Source: Fundidesulfovibrio putealis DSM 16056 (GTDB taxonomy: Bacteria > Desulfobacterota > Desulfovibrionia > Desulfovibrionales > Desulfovibrionaceae). Taken from it: a stretch of 64,000 bases of DNA. The position numbers were made by a program, and so were the translations under genes. Shown one piece after another: positions 16,125 through 25,452 of the stretch. The notes beneath the pieces were generated by a model. That model was not told the DNA's origin and ran no database searches. It was given only the letters and a program-made list of their open reading frames with translations. The number at the start of each line of letters is the position of its first letter. The stretch's first letter is position 1. Location: the NCBI RefSeq assembly GCF_000429325.1, contig NZ_KE386885.1:647958-711957 (forward strand). Reading direction: 5' to 3'.

Positions 16125-17363
16125 GTGGAAAAGGGCTTTCTCGATCTCATTTCGTCCGACGCTTTCCGTGAACTCCTGGCGGGCTTTCCCCCGCTTGAGG
16201 CAGAGACCGTCCCGCTGGAGGCGGCGCTTGGGCGTTACCTGGCCCATGACCTGCTCTCCCCTGAGGACCTGCCGGTGTTCGCCCGCTCCAGCATGGACGG
16301 CTTCGCCGTGCGCGCCGCCGACTGCTACGGCGCCACCGAGACCAACCCCGGCTACCTTGACCTGGCTGGCGATCTGGACATCACCGCCGTGTCCGCCGAG
16401 ACGCTTCGTCCCGGCTGCTGCGTGCGCGTGGTCACCGGTTCGAGCCTGCCGCCCGGTGCGGACGCCGTGGTCATGGTGGAGCAGACCCAGGATCTGGGCG
16501 CGGACACCATCGAGATCAGGAAGGCCGTGGCCCCCGGCGAGAACATGATGCAGGCCCGCGAGGACGCCGCCGCCGGGCAGGCCGTGCTGTCCGCCGGGAC
16601 GCTCATCCGGCCTGCCGAGACCGGACTTCTGGCGGCGCTTGGCGTGGGCTCCGTGCCGGTGCGCAGGCGGCCCGTGGTGGCCATCCTGTCCACCGGGGAC
16701 GAGCTGGTGCCGGTCTCCGGCAAGCCGCGCCCCGGCCAGATCCGCGACGCCAACGCCCCGGCCCTGGCCGCCATGTGCGTGCAGTCCGGGGCGGTTCCCT
16801 TGTGCATGGGCATCGTGCCGGACCGGGTGGAGGCCATCGCCGAGGCGCTCACGCTGGCTCTCAGCAAGGCCGATGTGGTCTTTTTGTCGGGCGGAAGCTC
16901 GGTCGGCGTGCGCGATCTGACCATCGAGGCCCTGTCCCATCTGCCGGACACCACCGTGCTGGCCCACGGGTTGACCGTGAGCCCGGGCAAGCCCACCATC
17001 CTGGCGCGCTCCGGCAACAAGGCCATCTGGGGCCTGCCGGGCCAGACCGCCTCGGCCCAGGTGGTCATGTTCGTGTTCGGTTGTCCTTTTCTCTCCCACC
17101 TCGCGGGCGACGCCCAGGCGTTTTGCAGGCCGCGCCCCGAAATCCAGGCCGTGCTCTCACGCAACGTGGCCTCGCGCCAGGGGCGCGAGGATTTCGTGCG
17201 CGTTCGCCTGGAAACAAACGGAGGCGGTTCTGCCAAGGCCGTCCCGGTGCTCGGCAAGTCCGGTTTGCTGAAAACCCTGGTTCAGGCCCAGGGCCTCATC
17301 CGTATCCCGGCCGGCCTCGAAGGCCTGGAGGCCGGCAGCACAATTCAGGTGACGCTGCTATGA
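16125..17363 (+). CDS. moeA: Molybdopterin molybdenumtransferase MoeA
   Basis: 412 residues. Motifs include PVFARSSMDGFAVRAAD, GADAVVMVEQT, STGDEL and the GGSSVG loop, followed by the domain IV beta barrel. MoeA inserts molybdate into adenylylated molybdopterin. It starts at a GTG three bases after the moaA stop, preceded by GGGGGA. Its stop overlaps the start of a second MoeA-like gene (ATGA), so both are made from one message. Confidence 0.95.
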   Translation: MEKGFLDLISSDAFRELLAGFPPLEAETVPLEAALGRYLAHDLLSPEDLPVFARSSMDGFAVRAADCYGATETNPGYLDLAGDLDITAVSAETLRPGCCVRVVTGSSLPPGADAVVMVEQTQDLGADTIEIRKAVAPGENMMQAREDAAAGQAVLSAGTLIRPAETGLLAALGVGSVPVRRRPVVAILSTGDELVPVSGKPRPGQIRDANAPALAAMCVQSGAVPLCMGIVPDRVEAIAEALTLALSKADVVFLSGGSSVGVRDLTIEALSHLPDTTVLAHGLTVSPGKPTILARSGNKAIWGLPGQTASAQVVMFVFGCPFLSHLAGDAQAFCRPRPEIQAVLSRNVASRQGREDFVRVRLETNGGGSAKAVPVLGKSGLLKTLVQAQGLIRIPAGLEGLEAGSTIQVTLL

Positions 17364-19324
17364 ACGTGAAGCGAAATATCTACCTGCGCACCATTCCCAT
17401 CCCGGACGCCCTGGCCCTGGTCAAGGGCGCGCTGGAGCGCGAAAATCTCGTGGGCGTGGAGTCCGTGCCCGTGGAGGAAGCCCTGGGGCGCATCACCGCA
17501 AGGCCCGTCATGGCCCGGCTGAGCTCCCCCACCTACCACTGCGCGGCCATGGACGGCATCGCCGTCAAGGCAGAGTCCACCTACGCAGCCCGGGAAGGCA
17601 ACCCCGTCACGCTGATGCCCGAAACCGATTTCGGCATGGTCAACACCGGCCAGCCCCTGCCCAAGGGCATGGACGCCGTGGTGATGATCGAGCACGTGGT
17701 GTTCGGCGAGGACGGCTCGGCCAGCCTGGAGTCTTCCGTGGCTCCCTGGACCCATGTGCGCCGCATCGGCGAGGACATCGTGGCCACGGAGCTGGTGCTG
17801 CCGCGCAGGAGAAAGCTCACGGCCTACGACCTGGGCGCGCTGCTCTCCTGCGGCGTGTGGGAGGTGGAGGTCTACGAGCGGGTGCGCATGGCGGTCATCC
17901 CCACGGGCGACGAGGTGCTGGACTACACCACCCACCCCGAGCCCGGTCCCGGACAGGTGGTGGAGTCCAACTCGGTCATGCTCTGCGCCCTGGCCCAGGG
18001 CTGGGGCCTGGACGCACGGCGCTACCCCCCGGTGCCCGACAACATGGAGAGCCTGTCGCGCGCGGTGGAGGAGGCGCTCAACTCCAAGGCGCACATCGTG
18101 GCCATCCTGGCCGGGTCGTCGGCTGGCAGCAAGGATTTCACCCGCGCCGTGATGGAGCGCTTCGGCGAGGTGGTGGTGCACGGCATCCAGGCCATGCCCG
18201 GCAAGCCCTCGCTTTTGGGCGTGGCCCAGGGCAAGCTCCTGGTGGGCGCGCCCGGCTACCCGGTGTCGGCGGTGGTCTGCTTCGAGGAGCTTCTGGCTCC
18301 GCTGGCCGCGTGGCTCACCCGCTGCGAACCGGCAAAGCGGCAGACGGTCATGGTCACCCTGGCCAAGGACGCCCCCTCCAGGCCGGGGCTCACGGAATTT
18401 CTGCGCCTGGCCGTGGGGCGCGTGGGCACGGGCTACACAGCCCTGCCGCTGTCACGCGGGGCCGGGCTCATCACCACGCTCACCAAGGCGCAGGCCGTGG
18501 CCAGGATCGCCCCGGACAAGGAGGGCATCGCGCGCGGCGAGGTGGTGGAGGCCGAACTGCTGGTCTCCCCGGAGGATCTTGAGCGCACCATGGTGGTGGT
18601 GGGCAGCCACGACATCACCCTGGACCTGCTGGCGGACGAACTCATGCGTCTGGACCCCCCCCTGCGGCTGGCCTCCAGCCACGTGGGCAGCCTGGGCGGG
18701 CTCACGGCGCTGGGGCAGGGCGCGGCGCTCATGGCCGGGACGCACCTGCTGGACACGGCCACCGGCGATTTCAACTTTTCGTTCTTGGAAAAGCATCTTC
18801 CCGGCAGGAAGCTGGCGGTCATCAACCTGGCCATCCGCCACCAGGGGTTCATCGTGCCCCCCGGCAACCCCAAGGCCATCCAGGACGTCAACAGCCTGTC
18901 GCGCCCGGACGTGGTGTTCGTGAACCGCCAGCGAGGGGCGGGCACGCGCATCCTGCTGGACTATCATCTCTCCCTTGCCGGGATCGACCCCTCCTACGTG
19001 CACGGCTACACCCAGGAGGAGATGACCCACATGGGCGTGGCGGCCAACGTGCAGAACGGCGGCGCGGACTGCGGCCTGGGGGTGTATGCGGCGGCTGCGG
19101 CCCTGAAGCTGGATTTCGTGCCCCTGGCCCGCGAGCGCTACGATCTGGTGATGGAAGAGTCCAGCCTAGAGGAGCCGCGCGTGAAAGCCCTGCTTCAGGT
19201 GATCGCCAGCGACGCCTTCAAGGCCAAGGTCGAGGCGATGGGCGGCTACGAGACCGCCTGGACGGGCCTGCGCATGCAGCCGGGCATGGGGCTGCCTCCG
19301 GCCAACGTGGACGTGGCGGGCTGA
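17360..19324 (+). CDS. MoeA fused to a periplasmic-binding-protein-like domain
   Basis: 654 residues. Residues 1-415 are a complete second MoeA (YHCAAMDGIAVKAE, KGMDAVVMIEHV, IPTGDEVLDY, LAGSSAGSKDF). Residues about 425-654 form a PBP-like domain (VVGSHDITLDLLADEL, RQRGAGTRILLDYHL, GVAANVQNGGADCGLGVYAAA) related to molybdate and LysR-type ligand-binding domains. The same fusion is known in archaea and sulfate reducers. Neighbouring canonical moeA suggests division of labour, perhaps one for molybdenum and one for tungsten; this is inference. The GGSSVG loop is replaced by AGSSAGS. A terminator follows. Confidence 0.92.
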   Translation: MNVKRNIYLRTIPIPDALALVKGALERENLVGVESVPVEEALGRITARPVMARLSSPTYHCAAMDGIAVKAESTYAAREGNPVTLMPETDFGMVNTGQPLPKGMDAVVMIEHVVFGEDGSASLESSVAPWTHVRRIGEDIVATELVLPRRRKLTAYDLGALLSCGVWEVEVYERVRMAVIPTGDEVLDYTTHPEPGPGQVVESNSVMLCALAQGWGLDARRYPPVPDNMESLSRAVEEALNSKAHIVAILAGSSAGSKDFTRAVMERFGEVVVHGIQAMPGKPSLLGVAQGKLLVGAPGYPVSAVVCFEELLAPLAAWLTRCEPAKRQTVMVTLAKDAPSRPGLTEFLRLAVGRVGTGYTALPLSRGAGLITTLTKAQAVARIAPDKEGIARGEVVEAELLVSPEDLERTMVVVGSHDITLDLLADELMRLDPPLRLASSHVGSLGGLTALGQGAALMAGTHLLDTATGDFNFSFLEKHLPGRKLAVINLAIRHQGFIVPPGNPKAIQDVNSLSRPDVVFVNRQRGAGTRILLDYHLSLAGIDPSYVHGYTQEEMTHMGVAANVQNGGADCGLGVYAAAAALKLDFVPLARERYDLVMEESSLEEPRVKALLQVIASDAFKAKVEAMGGYETAWTGLRMQPGMGLPPANVDVAG

Positions 19325-19356
19325 GGCTCTTCAGCAAACCGCGCGATCCGAAATTC

Positions 19357-19397
19357 AAAAGCGCCGCGATGCCTGTCGGGCTTCGCGGCGCGTTTTC
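19357..19397. terminator. Terminator after the molybdopterin operon
   Basis: AAAAGCGCCGCGA pairs with CGCGGCGCGTTTT around a 14-nt loop, with flanking A and T runs on both strands. It lies between the convergent MoeA-fusion and DUF554 genes and can act in both directions. Confidence 0.8.
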
Positions 19398-19414
19398 GTC
19401 GGGTATGTCGGGAG

Positions 19415-20128
19415 CTACCCCAGCAAGCGGCTCCACAGGGCGGAGAGGGGCATCACCATGAACAGCGACGGGATCATGTTGGCCACCGGGAACTGCTTGA
19501 TGCCGCAGATGCGAAAGCCCGTGGCCAGCATGATGAGTCCTCCGCAGGCCGAGAAGTCGGCGACCATGGTCGGGGTGGTCAGCGGCATGATGAGCGCGGC
19601 CCCGAAAAAGAGCGAGGTCTGGATGATGAACTGCGGCACCACCAGCGTGACCACCGTGTAGCCGAGCGTCGCCGCGAAGATGGCCGAGGTGAAGAGGTCC
19701 AGGATGGCCTTCACGATGAGAAGCGTCGGGTCGCCGGTCATGCCCTCGCTCATGGCCCCGAAGATGCCGGTGCCGCTCACGCAGAAGAGCACCATGATGG
19801 CCACGAACTTCTCCAGGAATTCGTCGTGGCTCAGGTCGCCGGAGGGCTTGGCGAATTTCTCGATCAGCGCGCGGGCCTTGGTGGCCAGCTTTTGGATTCC
19901 GGTCTCCAGGTGGACCAGCTCCCCGAAGATGGAACCCAGCACCAGGGCCAGCACCATGGGCGGCAGGGACTGGACCTTGACCACCATGGCCATCCCCAGC
20001 CCGAGCGAGGCGCACCCAAAGACCATGGGCATGCGCTCGCGCAGGTTGCGGCTCATGCGCGAGCCCAGGAAGGCCCCGGCCAGGCTCCCCGCGACCACCG
20101 TCGCCCCGTTCACATACGGACCAATCAT
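19415..20128 (-). CDS. DUF554 family membrane protein
   Basis: 237 residues with six or seven hydrophobic segments. It starts IGPYVNGATVVAGSLAGAFLGSRM and contains LGSIFGELVHLE and the GTGIFGAMSEGMTGD segment typical of DUF554 (YdfK-like) proteins. The function is unknown; transport has been suggested for the family. I chose 20128 because GGGGGAA precedes it; the longer open frame upstream is polar and Pro-rich, not protein-like. It is divergent from nrdJ. Confidence 0.88.
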   Translation of the reverse strand: MIGPYVNGATVVAGSLAGAFLGSRMSRNLRERMPMVFGCASLGLGMAMVVKVQSLPPMVLALVLGSIFGELVHLETGIQKLATKARALIEKFAKPSGDLSHDEFLEKFVAIMVLFCVSGTGIFGAMSEGMTGDPTLLIVKAILDLFTSAIFAATLGYTVVTLVVPQFIIQTSLFFGAALIMPLTTPTMVADFSACGGLIMLATGFRICGIKQFPVANMIPSLFMVMPLSALWSRLLG

Positions 20129-20391
20129 ACTTCCCCCTTGGTGAGCGGGCCTGTCCGTGTCCGGGCCTGCGCCGCGCTGAAGGCGCTTACTCCCCACGGG
20201 GCGGGGCGGCAAGGGGGATGTGTCGTCGGGATGCTCGGAAGCGGTCGGAAGTGGGAAGTTGTCGCAGCAAAAAATACGCACACTGAACAGGTTACAATTC
20301 CAGGGTATTTTCCCAGCCTTCGTCTCTCAAAAGGCCATCCCCGCTTCTGCTGTGTGGATTTCCGCGAGGCTTTTGGGTATGTTCGTTTGAT

Positions 20392-20413
20392 GCGGCCTTT
20401 TGGCCGCTTCTTT
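20392..20413 (+). promoter_or_regulatory. Terminator-like hairpin in the nrdJ leader
   Basis: GCGGCC-TTTT-GGCCGC followed by TTCTTTC, about 40 nt before the nrdJ start, in the 322-bp divergent gap between 20129 and 20450. It could be an attenuator or simply a stable stem. I saw no cobalamin-riboswitch-like box and no good promoter pair in the gap. Confidence 0.4.
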
Positions 20414-20450
20414 CGATTTCAAGCCCGATTTCCCGCTCCAAGGAGACCTC

Positions 20451-22685
20451 ATGCCCGCCGTGACCATACCTGCCGACCTGCCCGTGCCTCAGCTCAACCA
20501 GAACGCCAAGCTCGTGCTTTCCAAGCGCTACCTGCGCAAAGGCCCCGAGGGCGAACCCATGGAGACCGAACAGGAGCTGTTCTGGCGCGTGGCCCAGGCC
20601 ATCGCCGCCCAGGAAGTGAATTACGCGAAGTCTTCCTGCACTGTCGAAGAGCTGGCGCGGACCTTCTACGACATGATGATCTCTTTCAAGTTCCTGCCCA
20701 ACTCCCCCACGCTCATGAACGCGGGCACGGACCTGGGACAGCTGGCCGCCTGCTTCGTCATCCCCGTGGGCGACTCCATGGACGAGATTTTCGACGCGGT
20801 GAAGCACGCCGCGCTCATCCACAAGTCCGGCGGCGGCACCGGCTTCTCCTTCTCCCGCCTGCGCCCGGCCAGCGCCCGTGTGGGCTCCACCGGCGGCGTG
20901 GCATCCGGCCCGGTGTCCTTCATGCGCATCTTCAACACCGCCACCGAGCAGGTGAAGCAGGGCGGCACGCGCCGGGGCGCCAACATGGGCATCCTGCGCG
21001 TGGACCATCCGGACATCCTGGAGTTCATCCGCTGCAAGGAGCGCGAGGGCGACCTGAACAACTTCAACATCTCCGTGGCCCTGACCGAAGCCTTCATGCA
21101 GGCCGTGGAGGCCGACGAGCCCTACGACCTGATCGCCCCCCACACCCGGGAGGTCAAAGGCCAGCTCAAGGCGCGCGAGGTGTTCTCCATCCTGGTGCAG
21201 AAGGCCTGGGAGTCCGGCGATCCGGGCATCATTTTCCTGGACCGCATCAACCGCGACAACCCCACCCCGGCCCTGGGCGAGATCGAGTCCACAAATCCTT
21301 GCGGCGAGCAGCCCCTGCTGCCCTACGAGGCCTGCAACCTGGGCTCGATAAACCTGGCGCTCCTGGCCACGGACACCCATGAGGGCGTGGACTGGGACGA
21401 GCTCAGGCGCGTGGTGCATGTGGCCGTGCGCTTCCTGGACAACGTCATCGACGCCTCGGTCTATCCGCTGGACCGCATCACGGACATGGTGCGCTCCAAC
21501 CGCAAGATCGGCCTTGGCGTCATGGGCTTCGCCGACCTCCTCTACCAATTGGACATCCCCTACGATTCCCAGGAGGGGCTGCGCCTGGCCGAAAAGGTGA
21601 TGGACTTCATCCAGACCGAGTCCAAGGCCGCGTCCAAGATCCTGGCCGACGAGCGCGGGCCTTTCCCCAACTTCGAGGGCTCCACCTTCGCCAAGCGCAA
21701 GCAGGGGCCGTTCCGCAACGCCACCACCACCACCATCGCCCCCACGGGCACGCTGTCCATTCTGGCCGGGTGCTCCTCGGGCGTGGAGCCGCTGTTCGCC
21801 CTGTCGTTCGCGCGCCACGTCATGGACGGCGAGAAGCTGGTGGAATCAAACCCCTACTTCGAGGCCGCCGTGAAGGCCGCCCAGTGCCACTCGCCCAAGC
21901 TCATGGAGGAGGTGGCCGCCAAGGGGTCCATCGCGCACATCACCTACATCCCCGAGGACATCCGCCGCGTCTACGTGACCGCCATGGACATCGAGCCGGT
22001 CTGGCACCTCAAGATGCAGGCCGCCTTCCAGAAATACACCGACAACGCCGTGTCCAAGACCGTGAACCTGCCCAACTCCGCCGTGCAGGACGACATCTGG
22101 CGCATCTACTGGATGGCCTACGAACTGGGCTGCAAGGGCGTCACCGTGTACCGCGACGGCTGCAAGGCAGGGCAGGTGCTGTGCACCGGCGACGGGACCA
22201 AGGCCGACAAGCCCGACGAGCGCGCCGAGACCAAGGTGCGCCACCGCCCCGACGTCTGCTACGGCTTCACCCAGAAGGTGAAGACCGGCTACGGCGACCT
22301 GTACCTCACCGTGAACGAGGTGGACGGCAAGCCCTTCGAGGTGTTCGCCACCATCGGCAAGTCCGGCCGCTCCATCACGGCCAAGGCCGAGGCCATCGGA
22401 CGCCTGGTGTCTTTGGCGCTGCGCTCCGGCGTGGACGTGGCCGACGTGGTTGGGCAGCTGAAGGGAATAGGCGGCGAGAACCCTGTGTTCCAGAAGAAGG
22501 GCCTCCTGCTCTCCGTGCCGGACGCCGTGTCCTGGGTGCTGGAGCACCGCTACCTTCAGGGCAAGGTGCTGGCCGAGGACTTCCAGTCCCTGAACGCGCC
22601 CACCTGCCCCGAATGCGCCCAGGAACTGGTGTTCGAGGAAGGCTGCTACGTGTGCAAGGCCTGCGGCTTCACCAAGTGCGGCTGA
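20451..22685 (+). CDS. nrdJ: Class II (adenosylcobalamin-dependent) ribonucleoside-diphosphate reductase
   Basis: 744 residues. Substrate-site Cys101 (LAACFVIP), the NPCGEQ motif with the thiyl Cys284 and Glu286, and EACNLGSINL all match the class II catalytic barrel. The C terminus has a zinc-ribbon-like CPEC...CYVCKACGFTKC, which includes the redox cysteines. It lacks the long ATP cone of class I enzymes and no NrdB partner is present. It makes deoxyribonucleotides without oxygen dependence, suiting an anaerobe. AAGGAG precedes the ATG. It is followed 13 nt later by ftsE. Confidence 0.95.
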   Translation: MPAVTIPADLPVPQLNQNAKLVLSKRYLRKGPEGEPMETEQELFWRVAQAIAAQEVNYAKSSCTVEELARTFYDMMISFKFLPNSPTLMNAGTDLGQLAACFVIPVGDSMDEIFDAVKHAALIHKSGGGTGFSFSRLRPASARVGSTGGVASGPVSFMRIFNTATEQVKQGGTRRGANMGILRVDHPDILEFIRCKEREGDLNNFNISVALTEAFMQAVEADEPYDLIAPHTREVKGQLKAREVFSILVQKAWESGDPGIIFLDRINRDNPTPALGEIESTNPCGEQPLLPYEACNLGSINLALLATDTHEGVDWDELRRVVHVAVRFLDNVIDASVYPLDRITDMVRSNRKIGLGVMGFADLLYQLDIPYDSQEGLRLAEKVMDFIQTESKAASKILADERGPFPNFEGSTFAKRKQGPFRNATTTTIAPTGTLSILAGCSSGVEPLFALSFARHVMDGEKLVESNPYFEAAVKAAQCHSPKLMEEVAAKGSIAHITYIPEDIRRVYVTAMDIEPVWHLKMQAAFQKYTDNAVSKTVNLPNSAVQDDIWRIYWMAYELGCKGVTVYRDGCKAGQVLCTGDGTKADKPDERAETKVRHRPDVCYGFTQKVKTGYGDLYLTVNEVDGKPFEVFATIGKSGRSITAKAEAIGRLVSLALRSGVDVADVVGQLKGIGGENPVFQKKGLLLSVPDAVSWVLEHRYLQGKVLAEDFQSLNAPTCPECAQELVFEEGCYVCKACGFTKCG

Positions 22686-22698
22686 TCCAGGGGACCCG

Positions 22699-23478
22699 AT
22701 GATATCGGCCGTCCACCTGACCCACGCCTTCGGCGACCACCTCGCCCTTCGCGCCGTGAGCTTTCGCGTGCGCAAGGGCGAGTTCGCCTTCCTGACCGGG
22801 CACTCCGGCGCGGGCAAGACCACGCTGCTGCGCCTGCTGCACGGCGACGTCGCGCTCCAACGCGGCAAGGCGTCCATCGCGGGGTATGACCTGGCGGGCA
22901 TCCGAAAGAGCCAGCTGCCCTATCTGCGCCGCGACGTGGCCGTGGTCTTCCAGGACTTCAAGATCCTCATGGACCGCACCGTGGAGGAGAACGTGCGCCT
23001 GCCCCTGGAGGTCAGCGGCCTCTCCTGGGACCAGATCAAGCGCCGGGTGGACTCGGTGCTGGCCTCCCTGCACCTGACCCGCATGGCCCGGCTGGAGTGC
23101 CAGAGCCTCTCCGGGGGCGAGCAGCAGCGCGTGGCCATCGCCAGGGCCATGGCCGGAGGACCCAAGGTCATCCTGGCCGACGAGCCCACCGGCAACCTGG
23201 ACTGGGACATGGCCCAGCGTTTGATGGAGGTGTTCAAGGAGTTCCACGCCCACGGCGTGACCATCCTCATGGCCACCCACAACCAGGAGATCGTTCGCAC
23301 CACGCCCCAGGCGCGGGTGCTGAGCCTGGAGGCGGGGTTCCTGCTCTCCGGCGGCGAGGAGGCTCCTGCCGAAGGGTACCCGGACTCGGCGCGCGATGCT
23401 GATGAACTGAGGCGCGAGGCAGGAAACGGCGAAATGTTCGAGTTCTCCATGAAGCCCCCCAGGGACGGTCAATCATGA
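22699..23478 (+). CDS. ftsE: Cell division ATP-binding protein FtsE
   Basis: 259 residues. Walker A GHSGAGKTT is at 34-42, the Q-loop is VVFQDFKIL, the signature is LSGGEQQR, and Walker B is VILADEPTGNLD. With FtsX it forms a mechanotransmitting ABC complex that activates periplasmic peptidoglycan hydrolases at division. It has about 35 extra C-terminal residues compared with E. coli FtsE. Stop overlaps the ftsX start (ATGA). Confidence 0.92.
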   Translation: MISAVHLTHAFGDHLALRAVSFRVRKGEFAFLTGHSGAGKTTLLRLLHGDVALQRGKASIAGYDLAGIRKSQLPYLRRDVAVVFQDFKILMDRTVEENVRLPLEVSGLSWDQIKRRVDSVLASLHLTRMARLECQSLSGGEQQRVAIARAMAGGPKVILADEPTGNLDWDMAQRLMEVFKEFHAHGVTILMATHNQEIVRTTPQARVLSLEAGFLLSGGEEAPAEGYPDSARDADELRREAGNGEMFEFSMKPPRDGQS

Positions 23479-24341
23479 CCATGCTGGGGCGCGCCTTCGC
23501 CCGCGCCTTCATCCAGTTGGCCAGGAGCCCCGGCCTGCACGCCATGGCCGCCCTGGCCCTGGCGCTCACCTGCTTTCTGGCCGGAGCCTTCGGTCTGTTC
23601 CTCTCCAACCTGGATTCGCACCTGCGCAAGCACCAGGGGCACGCCCAGTTCCAGATCTACTGGAAACCCGGCACGGACATGGCCCAGGTGCGCCAGCAGT
23701 GGGACGCCATCCGCTCCATCTCCGGCGTGGACGAGTTCGTGGCCTTCACCCCGGACCAGGCCCTGGAGAGCCTGAAGCGTTCCATGGGCGACGGCATGGA
23801 CTTCTCCTGGATGGGCGCAAGCCCCATGCCCGCCACGGCCCTGGCCTCCCTGCGGGTGGTCAGCGAGGACGCCCGCCCGGCCCGGATATTCCTGGAGCGC
23901 CTCAAAGCCCTGCCCGGCGTGGACAAGGTGCGCATAAACCCCATGCAGCTGGACGTGGCCACGGCGCTGCGCTCGCTGTCCATGCAGGCGCTGGTGCCGT
24001 TGTCCGTGTCGCTGTCCCTGGCCATCGCCATGGTGGCCTATCTGGCGGCGCGGCTGTGCCTGGAGGGCCGCCGGGCCGAGGTGGAGATCATGCGCCTCGT
24101 GGGCGCGCAGGAGTGGTTCGTGCGCCTGCCCTGGGCCGTGAGCGCGGGCTTCACCGGCCTGATTGGAGCGCTTCTGGGCCTGGGGGCGCTGTACACGCTG
24201 CAACTGGCCCTTTCAGGCGTTCTGTACGAGCCGCCCCTGTGGATCAGGCTCGGGCCTCTCCCGCTGGAGGAGGCTGGGGCCATGCTGCTCATGGCGCTGG
24301 CCATGTCCTCCCTGGGCGGCTGGCTGGCCGCCAGGGAGTAG
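23475..24341 (+). CDS. ftsX: Cell division permease FtsX
   Basis: 288 residues: one N-terminal transmembrane helix (about 22-45), a periplasmic domain (46-170) and three C-terminal helices, the FtsX topology. The segment RAEVEIMRLVGAQEWFVRLPW is the conserved coupling region. It pairs with the overlapping ftsE. The usual EnvC or peptidase partner is not downstream; a glycosyltransferase-like gene follows instead. Confidence 0.92.
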   Translation: MTMLGRAFARAFIQLARSPGLHAMAALALALTCFLAGAFGLFLSNLDSHLRKHQGHAQFQIYWKPGTDMAQVRQQWDAIRSISGVDEFVAFTPDQALESLKRSMGDGMDFSWMGASPMPATALASLRVVSEDARPARIFLERLKALPGVDKVRINPMQLDVATALRSLSMQALVPLSVSLSLAIAMVAYLAARLCLEGRRAEVEIMRLVGAQEWFVRLPWAVSAGFTGLIGALLGLGALYTLQLALSGVLYEPPLWIRLGPLPLEEAGAMLLMALAMSSLGGWLAARE

Positions 24342-24344
24342 CTT

Positions 24345-25376
24345 GTGCCCGGTCCCGGTGAGTCCACCCGGAATCTCGAGCATCCTGGCGGCCTGATCGC
24401 CTGGTTCGGTCGCGAATACTTCGCCGGATCGCTGCGCGCCCTGGGGCGGCGTCTGCTGGTGCATTCCCACCACAAGCCGCGCCTGTTCACCTGGGAGAAC
24501 GTCCTGTCCGTGTGCGGGGAGGCTCCCCAGGTGCTGGTTCTTGGCGACCGGAGCCACCCCCCGCCGTTCCTGGGCCTGGAAAACTTCCCCTGCCTGACCG
24601 TGTTCTTCAGCGTGGACAGCCACATACACGCCTGGCATCCCCTGTATGCCCAGGCCTTCGACGCCTGCCTGGTGGCCCTGAAGGATGACCTGCCGAACTA
24701 CGTCCAGGGACGCCTTGGTCCGGAGCGGCTTCTGTGGACCCCGGCCTACGCCCTGAACCCGGAGAACATGCCCTGGACCCCGGCTGAGCCGGAATGGGAC
24801 GTTTTGTTCGTGGGGGCGGTGGACCCGGAGACCACGCCGGGGCGCGTCGCGTTTCTGGGAGAGCTTTCGCGCGAACTGCCCGGGCTGGAAGTCCGGCAGG
24901 GGGATTTCCTGGAGCTTTTCCCCAAGGGGAAGGTGATCCTCAACGTGGCGGAGCGGGGCGACCTGAACTACCGGGTGTTCGAGGCCCTGGCCATGGGCAA
25001 GCCGCTGCTCACGCCGCGCACCGGCAACGGGCTTCTGGACCTGTTCGAGGACGGGGTGCATCTTCTGACCTACGCGCCGGGCGACGCGGCGGACTGCGCG
25101 GCCAAGGCCCGCTGGCTGCTGGACCACCCGCAGGAGGCCGAAACCATGGGCCGCGCAGGAAAGAGGCTGGTGGACGAGAAACACAGGGCCAGACACCGCG
25201 CCGCAACGTTTTCGGCTTTCCTGGACGAACGGTTGGCCGAGGGCAACGCCGAGCGGCTCTCCCTGGCCCGGACGCTCCACGAGAGCGTGCTCAAGCCGCT
25301 GCACCTGCACTTCGCCGAGATTGCGGGCGACCCTGCCTTTGCAAGGGCCTATCTGGCCGACGCCTGCCGCCGCTGA
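24345..25376 (+). CDS. CgeB/GT1-like glycosyltransferase-type protein
   Basis: 343 residues. It has a divergent GT-B pattern: CLTVFFSVDSHIHAWHPLYAQAFDACLVA, then EWDVLFVGAVDPETTPGR, and the donor-side motif LNYRVFEALAMGKPLLTPRTGNGLLDLFEDG, which resembles the E-x7-E of family 1 and CgeB-like proteins. It begins at a GTG three bases after ftsX, so it is in the same transcript. The substrate is unknown. It is homologous to the N-terminal part of the convergent product of 25453-27108. Confidence 0.8.
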   Translation: MPGPGESTRNLEHPGGLIAWFGREYFAGSLRALGRRLLVHSHHKPRLFTWENVLSVCGEAPQVLVLGDRSHPPPFLGLENFPCLTVFFSVDSHIHAWHPLYAQAFDACLVALKDDLPNYVQGRLGPERLLWTPAYALNPENMPWTPAEPEWDVLFVGAVDPETTPGRVAFLGELSRELPGLEVRQGDFLELFPKGKVILNVAERGDLNYRVFEALAMGKPLLTPRTGNGLLDLFEDGVHLLTYAPGDAADCAAKARWLLDHPQEAETMGRAGKRLVDEKHRARHRAATFSAFLDERLAEGNAERLSLARTLHESVLKPLHLHFAEIAGDPAFARAYLADACRR

Positions 25377-25452
25377 GGGGGCATCCTCACCTCATTTCCA
25401 GTCTCGTCAGTCCATGGCGGCGAACGCCGGCCGACATCCCAAACCAGGGAAG

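Noticed and set aside
20129-20450. Cobalamin riboswitch before nrdJ
   Set aside because: No recognisable B12 box or adenosylcobalamin core can be found in the gap.
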